Of a stretch of 64,000 nucleotides of DNA, positions 12,810 to 23,458 are shown in pieces. The position numbers were made by a program, and so were the translations under genes. Where the stretch lies: the NCBI GenBank assembly GCA_019843655.1, contig JACDQD010000003.1, positions 30,740,224-30,804,223 on the forward strand. Reading direction: 5' to 3'. Below the pieces are notes generated by a model. The model ran no database searches. It was not told the DNA's origin and worked only from the letters and a program-made list of their open reading frames with translations. This stretch comes from Lethocerus indicus (Eukaryota > Arthropoda > Insecta > Hemiptera > Belostomatidae). The stretch's first letter is position 1, and each line of letters starts with the position of its first letter.

Positions 12810-12846
12810 GCTACTGAAGATGGCGAACAGCCGAAACCGGTCTAGC
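12810..12846 (+). ncRNA. Hammerhead-like ribozyme motif, best copy
   Basis: Stem I is GCTA/TAGC. The core is CTGAAGA followed by one extra T, stem II is GGC/GCC around a 5-base loop, then comes GAAA and ACCGGTC, with predicted cleavage after GGTC. ACCGGT is self-complementary, so stem III is too short to close within one molecule but could form 6 bp between two copies, as in known dimeric hammerheads. Hammerheads are described in Penelope-like elements; activity here is inferred. Confidence 0.45.
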
Positions 12847-12945
12847 AAAAGAACAAACTAGTGAGAGGAGACAGAAACACAACAAATCTACGGTATTCCA
12901 ACCCCTCGCAGACCACAAAACAGGTATCTTAAACTAATTAAATAT

Positions 12946-15401
12946 GTATATTTGTCATCTCTATACCCCATCAGCGGTCGAGTACAAAACCTAGTACCTA
13001 GTAGTTTTAGCGTCGTCTCCTTCAACTTTTCAACCGATTTCGTCATCACAACTGTACTACGCAGTATTTACAGGAAACATATTAAATATTCCACCCGAAA
13101 GGGGAAAACGGCCAAAAAATATTCTCGAAAAACACCTGTTGGCTAACCCCTCCGCCCTTTCCACCCCGTTTCTGTTGTTAGGTAGCGTTAACCCCGTGTT
13201 TATTGTTCTAAAAAAAATGTAAATTTCCTCCCAAAGAGGGACATATGACAGTGTTGTTGTTGTTTGTTGTCCACTTAACAGGCATTTGAGCCTCCACTTC
13301 CAGCCCATGAGGGGGCTGATAGCGCGACCGAAGATTGAAAACCTTTTACTATCGTTATCTTGCCGAAGTTTGGGCAAGCATACGCCGTCCGCTTTTACAA
13401 AAATACAAAAACGCGTAATACACTGGACAGTCGGGACACTGGAGGAGGCAGTAAGTGGAACTTAAAACACTATTAGTGTACTGCGTGGCCCACACTTTGG
13501 GCACTTCACGAGCACACTCCAGCCGCACGTTACTGAGTATTCGCGTGAATTTTCAATGAAAGTTTTACCCATCGAACTCGGGTAAGTAACGTTTAGTTAC
13601 AGTACCGGCTGGTAGAGTGCGCCCCCACCGGCGGCATTTACCATTTTGGTTTAGTTCTGTACTATGCCTATTGCTACTATAGTTTCCACCAACTACCAAA
13701 ATTACAGATTCTTTAAATGAGCGAATATTTTCGCGACTAGAATTTGAATAACACTCGACTGATTGCCCGGGGAAGTTTTGGCACTCTTGTTGGTTCCATC
13801 ATCGGGGTCCGACTCACGCCCGTTGTATTTGTCTGTAATCGAACGCTTTTTCGCTGACTATCATCACTGGAACAGTCGATATACCACGATTCTGAGATAA
13901 TATACTACGATGATTTCGGAGAATTTCGAATACTTCTTGAGATAGCTCCACTGAAAGCCTGGGGCGTATGGGAGACGCCTAACAAAATGAAATGAATCAA
14001 AAGTCAATCTCCCCTCGAGAACTATAATCGTTAGCCGGCGTTAGAAAGGCTATCCGACGGCCTTTTCGCAAGGACGAAAACAAACAGTGTCCCCATTGTT
14101 GGTACGCCTCAATAAGCTTACGTCAGTACAATTCGTACAGTTTTATTGTACACAGTAAAGGCCAGCAATCTCAAAATCCGATAGTAAAACCGGGTCTACA
14201 TTTTCAATAAAATGTCAGCCGAATAAATAAAGGAAAAGAAAACGCAGACGAACGCACTCTTATTGCAGTTCTTTATTCGGAGTCATGACAGCGGGGCTAT
14301 CTCGTCCCGGGCTCAAAACTCTGTTATTGGCGATTTTCAGTCAACAAAACGTTTCAACTGAGCGTGATTCACCGCTGCGTTATTTAATATCGATGTGATT
14401 GATAATTATTGAGGCCGTTTACAGTGAAAGTGATTTCGCTCCCTCTTGTCATGTGTCTGTCGCCACACTTCGTCTCGTCTAGCTCGTAAACTATCGCGGC
14501 GAGGTTCTGAATTTTTTCCAATTTTTCTTAACAATATCCACCGAAAACGTACAGACAAAATAAATCGCGTTCAGACGTCTTGACTTGAGTGGGATTGCAT
14601 TTGTCCCTAGGATTATGGCACAAAACCTCAGTATACACGAGGCAAATAGATTTGAATTTACGGTGCCAAATATTTAATCTTATTCTCTCATAAGGCTATA
14701 AGGCCCATAAGGCCTGTCTCCGAGTATTCGAAGAAACCTTCGCGTAACAGACCCGAGTGATTATCACGACGAGCTCTACCGTGAAAATTGTTTTCTCTTA
14801 ATGGCCCGATTTTCATCGAAGTGTCTACAGTTCAGTGAAATCCCGAAGGATAGAAATGCTCCGACACTGGGGACGTGTCAGTCAGAACGCATGAAGGTTG
14901 TGTCATTTTGGAGAGGTACAAAAGTAGGAGTAGCCGTGTTGGGGGGGAGAAGTCGAAGTAAGGTCGGTAGGTTGTGTACCGTCCACCGAATATCAAACAG
15001 CTCGCTGTCCACGAAACACCGGCTCCTCCCGCTGTAAACTTCCATCATAGTCTGTTTTAATAAATATATATTTTGTTCTCGAACCGACAGAAGACCGCGT
15101 GCGCGTGTATGTGAACGCAGCCGATGAGCAGTATCCGCTTTAGAGCGGGAACTTCCCGTCTGGGTTATTAGCGCTTTGGGGGGGAACTCAACAATTAACC
15201 CATTAGGACTGTTCATCGCCATTTCAGTAAACCGCTCCGGTAACTGGTCCGCTTTCACCGTTCCGTCGCGATTCACCGCCCCGCATAATTCAATTACCGC
15301 GGTGCCCCCTATTTCTATTTCCAGGAGCCAATTATTTTTTTTGGTTCTCACTTTTTATTTCCTGCCTAATTGTTAAACGTTGTTTTAATCAATCGCGGTC
15401 T
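12946..15401. other. Intergenic, no gene recognised
   Basis: No gene is supported. An uninterrupted 157-codon frame at 14878-15351 (-) is the longest single frame here. Its N-terminal 60 residues look protein-like, but I recognise no family and see no matching splice sites. Confidence 0.5.
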
Positions 15402-15835
15402 TCCGTCTCCTTCTGCCAGACCGGTTTCGGCTGCTCGCCATCTTCAGTAACTCTTTTTTGTCAGTAGGATAGGTGAGACTCTGGCATAATGGTTGCATCT
15501 GTTTCCTCGGTGTTATTGGTATTTGGGAATTGCGTTGTTCTTTTTAGATCGGTAACGGATTTGGTTAAGTGCCACATGTCTTTTTTTATTATTGTGTGGT
15601 TCCAGATACCGTGCTTGTTTTGTACATCTGTTAATCGGGAGAATATGTAATCTGTGAATTTATTTTCTCATTTAATACGCTGTTGTCTTTGTTCTTGAAT
15701 ATATCCATATTCTGAACCAGGCCATTTTCATCTCCTTTATCTGTTCTTTCCACCTATCCGATTTAAATGCCACCGCATGTTTCGCACGTTATTTTGTATG
15801 CGTTCCTTAACAATTTATAACTTGGTAAGTTGCTG
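15402..15835 (-). mobile_element. Degraded Penelope-like element with GIY-YIG remnant
   Basis: On the minus strand, from about 15,810 downward, translation gives AYKITCETCGGI, stop, IG, stop, VERT. This matches the zinc-ligand and YIGQT region of the GIY-YIG endonuclease domain of Penelope-like elements (Cys-x2-Cys followed by Y-I-G-Q-T/V-x-R). The two stops fit TAC-to-TAA and CAG-to-TAG changes at the Tyr and Gln codons of that core. A decayed Asn/Lys-rich coding stretch follows to about 15,460. Then come the hammerhead-like core (15415-15451) and the start of the family tail. The reverse-transcriptase part is missing. This copy gives the main reason for calling the whole family Penelope-like. 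It cannot encode an active protein. Confidence 0.65.
15415..15451 (-). ncRNA. Hammerhead-like ribozyme motif with wobble-paired stem I
   Basis: Stem I is GTTA/TGGC here instead of GCTA/TAGC: all four pairs are kept through G-U wobbles. Core CTGAAGA, stem II GGC/GCC, GAAA and ACCGGTC are intact. The changes preserve pairing relative to other copies, which supports selection on an RNA fold. Confidence 0.45.
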
Positions 15836-16690
15836 TATAATATTCCTTTAAAACTGTGGATGAAAAACTATATACACTATACTTTATTGTATTTAATTTC
15901 TTTAATCAATTATATATTTGCTAGTTTCTGTGATACTACGATCGATATAATTATTGTGAATTGTGGTCTATTTCTTCGATGTAAACATTTTTACAATTTT
16001 TCGGGTAATCGTGTCTCATGTTTGTCTTTCTTTGCAGGGAAATATGTCCAGCGGTTGACCAGTCGAAAACCCGACCAGTTTCCGCTTCCTTTCCCGGTAA
16101 GTAGCGTTTCGTCTGTTTCATACGATAATTTTATCCCGCAAATTATTTATTAATCCCGCGAGTATTCGTTCTGCCTACTTCCGAAACGTCGAGGCGTTTG
16201 CTCCTACCGAAGGTTGGGGAAACTTCGCAAGGTAGGGGAACTAAAAATAGTTTCGCGCTCGACCAACGTCTTAAGAACAGCCGTTGGACACTTTAACTGC
16301 CTGCCCACCGGGTCTTTAATCTTTAATTTATTCCTCTTCAACGAAGGTTCATTCAGGGCCCACCTTATGTCTCTAACCGCGTTTCTGTATTCGCAGCTTC
16401 ACTACTATATAATAAATCCTTCCATTCCTGAAAATCCCGGTCACTATCTGGCAAGTGCTGGAGCAGGAGTACCACCATCAATGGGTGGATTCTCCGACAA
16501 AAGACTTTAGCACTAAATATAATTATAAGAATTATAAGGCACGTGTGAAAGTTTTGCTCGCTCAATACTGGCCGGTGACTGGTTTTTAAACTTCAATTCG
16601 GTACTAATTTATTCCTCCTCTATCAGGTCGGGGGTAATTTTCGGCGTTTCAGTGTCCGTAGGGCTCACTGGTTTTTCTAGTTACAAATTG
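15836..16690. other. Intergenic, no gene recognised
   Basis: An AT-rich beginning is followed by mixed sequence. A splice-like pair flanks a short segment near 16,037-16,095 (TTTCTTTGCAG before, GGTAAGTAG after). It is too short to identify and I do not call it an exon. Confidence 0.4.
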
Positions 16691-17130
16691 TAATTTCAGA
16701 ATGGGAATTTTGGGAGTTGACAAGAGCTTTAAGAGTGTAGTCTGGCAGTTCGAAGGGGGCGGAATGTTCCATTCATCGGCCGACAATGGTTGTTGGGGAG
16801 ACAATTCCTGGAATGATCGTGCAGGCAGGCATCGTCGTACCCGTCATCGTCGTCGCGCCATTCCCGTCACGAACGCGACGCCCGACTCGAATAGCAAACC
16901 GGGCGCTGGTTGAGCTCGCCCTTGGGACGGTCATATTAGCGCTTCGATTTATTTAAATATTATTAAGACTTTGAGGCGGGGAGCGGTGGCGCAATAGGCG
17001 TCGGTGCAGCCGGTGTCCGCCCAGGGCCAGTATGTGGCCGCTACCACCCGGGTCATGTTGGACAGGCCGTCCCGGTGTATGGCGCTCGTCGTCCGCAGGA
17101 TCGCGTCCTTTCTTCGGTGCGCGGTGAGTT
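16691..17130 (+). other. GC- and CpG-rich island with possible 5' exon
   Basis: This stretch is clearly richer in G, C and CpG than its flanks. In it an ATG at 17055 opens 23 codons ending exactly at a strong donor (GCG|GTGAGT, exon end 17123) in phase 0. The first proven exon of the downstream RhoGAP gene (23254) also starts in phase 0, so the two could join. A 70-codon frame at 16701-16913 follows an acceptor-like TTTCAG. None of this is recognised by similarity; a promoter or 5'-UTR exon is as likely as coding sequence. Confidence 0.25.
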
Positions 17131-17186
17131 CTTGGACCACCCTCCGACTTTTGACAGATTCTAGAAAATATATCCGCCCTGTAGAC

Positions 17187-17822
<636 letters not shown>

Positions 17823-19122
17823 GGGAAGTAAATTGCGTGAATATATTTTTTTCAGTTTTGAAGTGATAAACGTGTCCTGATCCTAAAACTTTAGAACTCA
17901 TTTTACTATCACGGCTAGTGGGAATAGTAAACGGGTGAGGGCTGATCGCCGTTCACATCGAGTTATGCGCAAAATTAATTTGTATTTTAACAATTCAGTC
18001 GTTAAATACCATACCAAAACTGAGCATACCGAAGATTTTGTTCGTATCTACTGATAAGTAAGTTGAGGAGCGTCTGTACCTAGCATAACCGCAGCCTACA
18101 GTAAATGTTGAGATATTCTCAATACCTCAAAGTAAAAATTAGACGGTTTCCTCTATCGAAATTTTTGTTATTGATGAAAAATTCCCGGATTTGACGTCCG
18201 GTCGACAGGTAGCGCTGTCCCTTAAGCTGATTCAAAAGCTCTCGGCGTTTATATTGAGTTGAACGAAATGACTGTAACCCGATCGTTGAATTTAGTGAAA
18301 AATTCGCCTTCGTCGTGCAATAATAGTTGTCGCAATAGTCGCCATAGTCGCGGCGGAGAACGCGGAAGAAGACGAGCAGTCGAGGCACTATTATGGAGTT
18401 GTGCCTTTATCATAGCACACTGGTTATGTGGCGGCGTACGCGGCCCTCATCGCCACAATGGTGATGAATATTCATCGACTGGCGAAACGGCCGTCTTCTG
18501 TTAATAGTGCTAGCGTTAGTGTGTCGCCAACACAAGAAGTTTATGTCCCACTTTCCATAGGGATCTGTCATGTGGTTGTCGGAATACAACTTATGGGGTA
18601 ACAGACGCGGTTAGTACGCAGGTGCGCGTAGAGAAACATGCAGGGAGGGTCGAGGAAAAGTAACCCCATAAGAATGAACCCACGATGAAGAGGAAGATGT
18701 TAATATTAAACATAGAACTAGGATAAAAACAACTCATGTATAATTGAAGACTGACTGCTCCGATCAGTATTGCTATACCCCAACCCCATGAACCAATACC
18801 AAATATGTTTATGAATACATAAATAAATATTAAAGAAAGGAGTTTAATTCTTAGTAGTGTAGTTGTAATTATAATTAGTGTAGAAGCGACTTGAACACTT
18901 CGCTGACTCGGACAATTGAAAGGCTTCGCGCAAAAGGTTCTGAGATAATAAAATGACGACGGATTTAAACTTTCAACGAGAGATTTAACGATGAGCACCA
19001 CTTTATTATACAATAAGACTGTAAAATATAAATAGATTAATGTTTTAATCTTAAGCCACGAATGTTATCCCGCGTAATCTAAACTCAGTATATTTTTAAA
19101 CAAGAAAAACGTGTAAAACTTT
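17823..19122. other. Intergenic, no gene recognised
   Basis: A 140-codon frame at 18591-19013 (-) is strongly hydrophobic in its middle (Ile/Leu/Phe runs with a Gly-Trp-Gly cluster), which could mimic membrane helices. It lies in AT-rich sequence, where such frames arise by chance, and I recognise no family. Confidence 0.45.
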
Positions 19123-19692
19123 CCGCGAACCGGCAAAACTCGCCGGAAATTTTATACAGCGGGGTCACGATTTTCGGGAGAATATAAGGGTGGAGGGGAT
19201 CGAAAAACTAAGATGAAAAGTCTTTTGGGGACTTGCTCGTTTTTGCTTAGTTTTGGAGTACATCTAAAAAAAGTCGAATAAAGGAGGCAACGTATGTAAT
19301 CCAATACACGGTGTATTATTGTGGCGGATACAGTTGAAATCATCTGATGAATTCTTAGAAGGATTCAGACCAAAGCAAACAGACCGTAAGCGAAAACCAA
19401 ATCGACCTATCCACATTAGATTGTTTACGTTGCTTTCGACGACTGATTTACTGAAGTGGATTCGCCACAATAATATGCCGTGTATGGGATTACACTCGTT
19501 TATCTTATTATTGGACTGTTTTTTTTTTGTGTTAAATTTTCTCCACCAATAAGCAAAAACGACCGAATCCCCAAAAGAAATTTTTCGTTTTTGTTTTTTC
19601 GATCCCCTCTCGCCTTTTATTCTCCCGAAAATCTTGAAATTCAATTTCGGGACACCGCTGTATATCATTTCTGAGTTTTGCCGGTCTCTCGG
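19123..19692. mobile_element. Palindromic MITE-like element
   Basis: About 570 bp with two inverted arms of roughly 200 bp each around a loop of about 110 bp. The arms start ACCGGCAAAACTC on the left and end GAGTTTTGCCGGT on the right. They match through ATACAGCGG, GATTTTCGGGAGAATA, AGGGGATCGAAAAA, TCTTTTGGGGA and a CACAATAATA/GTGTAT inner block. No transposase frame is present. A non-autonomous fold-back DNA transposon is the simplest reading. The superfamily is unknown because no target duplication is clear. Confidence 0.7.
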
Positions 19693-22600
19693 AAATTGGT
19701 TGATACTTTTGTTAGAGACCGAAAAAAAATCCTAAAAACTATGAAACAGACTTGATTACGCTGTTTGGAGTTTATTTGCTTTAGGGTTTTGAAACACAAA
19801 AATAACATTATACTGTTTTTTAGATCTCTCTCTCTCTCTTCTTATTGGCATGTGTACAAGATTGTGCTCTCAGTACTGCCTGGCAACTAGTTCTTTAACC
19901 TTTTACCTTAACCTGAACTAATTCCTCTTCATCGTGGCCGTTGGTTTCCCCCACGGGAATCTTCTTCAGGGTACTTTTCCTGCTTTCCATTTAAAGCATC
20001 TTATCCTCCTACATTTCTACAGTAAACTTGTACAATGTTGTCGTTGTGTTCCGTCCGGTCGATGGCCCCCGACCGTGTAGCTCATTGTACAACCTGCTAC
20101 ACATCATTGTACAACCTGCTACACCTCATTGTACAACGAGCATCGACTATTGTATGATTTGTGCTGCACGATCCGCTAATTGCAAGACAGACAACGGACG
20201 TATTGTGTCCAAACCGCCATTTAAAACAGCGCTCCTTACAATCGCGGTTCGGGCGTTGGGACCGAGTCCGTTCCAAGATCACGAAAGTTGAATCTTTGTT
20301 CACAGAACAGATCCGCTCTTAAAAGATAGAAAATACACTGCAAAATAAACTCCGGGCCTAATGACCCTTTACGGGCACTTTTATATATGACTATTGTACA
20401 CGATTCCCGAAGTAAACAACATACTGTTCTCTTCTGGATGGCCTTTCTGTTTATATATATGATTTTTTCTATCTACCGTGTAAAAACTGCATGTATACCG
20501 GGCGTTCCGGATGTAAACCTTCAGTGATTTGGGCAGCGTTTCGCCTAATCTAATTAATAATAATTAGGTGAAATTGAAGGCGAATTCGGTCAGACACCGA
20601 AGAATCGAACTCGCAGCCGGTACTTTTATACAGGACTATTGTACGTAGTGCATGGAACACCTATTGGCTAAGGCTCGAATAAAGAGTTACGGACGAAAAC
20701 GTAATTAGACTTTGATTCACACGAGAGGCACCTTCATTTCATCAAAAACTTTTCAAGCCAGAAAGGTGCCCGCGTAATCACCCAATTTTGTATTTGTGTT
20801 ACCTCATATACGTTATGCAATCATAAAACGTGTGTTGCCGAAAATTTTTGGCATCGGTTAGTTGGCTCACGACACCTGAATTCGGTCAGTTTCGCGAAGT
20901 TTTCTGGGCGAATTTCGCTTTGAGTTATTATCCAATTTTTTTTTACTTGACTCTTCGAAATTGTTGGCGAGAAAAACGAGACTACTCCAAACGGGAAATA
21001 GAAATACTCATTTTAATGTCCGAAATAATAGTTTTACAAAAAAATATTAAGATTAAGTCCACCAGATCGACTCCTTCGTGAAAACTTAATTTTTTAAGAA
21101 ATTCACTCGTTATTTAGTAATTAATTTTTTATTGTTTAATACAAACGTAGTGTTTGAAGCACGAAAATGTTTTTAAGACTCCACACAGCTGTAAAGTTCA
21201 TGCAGACGATTTTCAAGTCCGTTCCAATCTTACACCAAGAAGTGACTAGGACCACTATTGGCTTGGGAAAAAAATATTAGCCAAGAAGACGGTGAAAGTA
21301 GGAACAGAGTTCGGTTCACAAAAATGAAATAGTAACTGTAAGGTCACACCGGTTGTGATTTCGACGCGACCTGTTGCCAATTCGTGTTGGGGGAATTTGC
21401 CGCTGAGAATTGGCCAATCCAACACACGAGCTCTATACTGTGCTAAGAGTTGTATACCTCTTGTATATATTTTCGTCCTTAACACAGCATTGTGGCATTA
21501 AAGAAATGCTCCCTTATGCTCAAGTGGTATCTTTCCTGGGGATAATAAGCCCAGTTGAGACCAAACAATTCGGGGTGGTCCTTTTATTTTATATGTTTTC
21601 TGATTTCCTGTGGTCGCCATCGGTCGATTGGGGGTTATCGGTGGTGTATCACACCCGTTTGCCCCCAAGTTATCTTACAAAGAGGTTTTCAAGGATAGTG
21701 GATATCCTAGAAATCCTTCAGTTGGGGTGAGAGCGGTACTCCGATTTCAAGACCCCGCAAGGATCGTTTAGTAGATTCGTTTCGGAATTGCGCCCTCGTG
21801 AGAGAGTGGCGCGGGAGATTGGTACCCTAATGGCCAGCGGAAATAAGCCCCCTCGATGGCTCGCTTTACCGTTAGCGCTACGGCTACGCCAAATCTGGTC
21901 AAATCTGTCCAGAAAAGGAGAAATTTATTTCGTCTATTTGAGCGATACTTTGCCTCCGGTTTCTCGGTGATTTGAGCCGAAGGGTTTCGCGTTCCATCCC
22001 TGGGTAGATTTGGTTCAAAATTAGCTTAAAATGGTTTTCTCAATCGACATATTGGTTGCTATACAAGTTTTCAAGTATAGCGATTGGGACTTGTAGAAAA
22101 AAGATTAAAAAACCCGTCGCGAACTGACATGGAAGAGAATGAACTGAAAAAAGAAAACTACCTGTATACATGAGTCCACCGTGAACATGTATTTGAGCAT
22201 ATAGTTCAGCATTACAACAACAGCAGCAACAACAGTCCGTTGGCGGCAAACGACCTTGGCACGATTTGCCAAAAATGAAGAAGGGCGGGTGGCGAACGAT
22301 GCTCGAAAGTTGGGAAGACTTTCAAAAGTGGGTCCGGCCGGCTCCCCGCTCCAGCCTCCTCCACCTCCTCCTCCTCTCAGTGTTGTTGTTGTTGTTGTGG
22401 TCATGTGACGTCGGGGAAATTCGGCCCCCGCCGACTTGTCGGCCTTGACTGCACTGTTGCCAAATTTGGCCGTAGCGAGGGGCTAGAGCAGAAGTAGACA
22501 GTCTTCCGGTGGTAGTACAACAATTTACAATCTAGTTTTGTATTATTTCGATATTCGGATAGCCAGGGGTAGTCGAGACCCTGAGGAACTCACGGTCCAC

Positions 22601-23253
22601 CGAATCCAAAATTACGAATTCCACTAACCTGATTTTATGAAGGAACATTTTGAATATGAAATGGTACTTACACCTGTATTTACACTGCAGGTAAATCGAA
22701 CGAGTAACAGTGCCAAGAGGATGCTCTTCATTGATTTTGAAACAGCAGAGGCCCAGTTCGAGAGAAGAAAAAGTAATCACATAGAAGAATTATCGAGTTC
22801 TTTTTATTGAAAAAAGACCTACACTGACTGCAGTGTTGAGAACGTATACACCGTCTACTGGGGATGGTGGTGATAAGTGGAAACCTCGAGGGGGTGGGAA
22901 CAAATCAGCGAATGAAGACAGAAGGCGCTGAGGACCCGCCGTCTTTTCAGCGGTCCAACGATTTGGCTCCATTTCGGATAATATACATTTCCTCCGGCGA
23001 TGTTCGAAGCCCCCGCTTCTTCAGTTGCAACGGCGTGTAATGGCCGACACTAATGAGAAAACGAGGCGTATAATGCCTTAAGCTGGCCGTGCCTTTGTCC
23101 CCTCGGTCAGTTACCCTTTCCCTCCAGGGCCACCCCCCGGACGACTGGCGGTTCTTCTACCCCGAAACCTATTCTCCCCGTATAAGTCCGTCCGAAATGA
23201 TATAGCTTCTTGAGAGTCAAATTACTATAGCGCATTGTATTTTTTTGTTTCAG
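19693..23253. other. Region upstream of the RhoGAP gene, no proven exon
   Basis: A diverged copy of the 11.4-kb dispersed repeat lies at about 19,825-19,990. The interval 22,200-22,440 holds CAA/GTT triplet runs and GGA/TCC runs and ends in CpG-rich sequence, possibly promoter or 5'-UTR of the RhoGAP gene. No start codon or splice pair could be tied to the gene here. Confidence 0.4.
20082..20138 (+). repeat. Short 22-bp tandem repeat
   Basis: Two full copies and one partial copy of TCATTGTACAACCTGCTACA plus two bases. No function is visible. Confidence 0.85.
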
Positions 23254-23458
23254 GATAATGGGGGAGTGGGTAGCAGTAGTAGGGAGGCGGCAGAAGTGAG
23301 CGGACGGATGGAGGATCGGCGGGCGATCCACCAGGAGGAGGACCTCGTGGTCCAGTCCCTCCTGGAGGACTATTGGAACGAATTCAAGCTAATCGAGGAA
23401 CAGCTCAAGCCGCCCGCCCCCGCCGCCGGCCTCCCACCTCACAACAACCAACACCAAA
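23254..23458 (+). CDS. conu: RhoGAP exon A
   Basis: Acceptor TTTGTTTCAG, donor GTGAGT. Encodes the family N-terminal signature LEDYWNEFKLIEEQ. First in-frame ATG at 23308; the exon opens with an acceptor, so translation may start in an unseen upstream exon. Ends in a split codon (A + GG = Arg). Confidence 0.85.

Larger units (their letters stand above)
12525..12945. mobile_element. Penelope-like fold-back element
   Basis: About 400 bp with long inverted ends. The left end carries the antisense tail and antisense hammerhead-like core (12582-12618). The right end carries the sense core (12810-12846) and a tail running through GCGAGAGGAGACAGAA-like sequence to CAGGTATCTTAAACT. ATTAAATAT flanks it on both sides (12525-12533 and 12937-12945), a likely 9-bp target duplication. 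The middle reads, in the sense direction, as a possible C-terminal coding remnant rich in Asn, Lys and Thr. The same central segment occurs in the opposite orientation at 33.2 kb, so this fold-back unit has probably moved as a unit. Confidence 0.7.

Noticed and set aside
16037..16095. Short segment flanked by a good acceptor and donor
   Set aside because: Too short to identify; frames open only by virtue of length. Could be a 5'-UTR exon but cannot be supported.
22105..22404. 99-codon minus-strand frame with poly-Thr and poly-Gly
   Set aside because: Produced by CAA/GTT and GGA triplet runs; no conserved motif.
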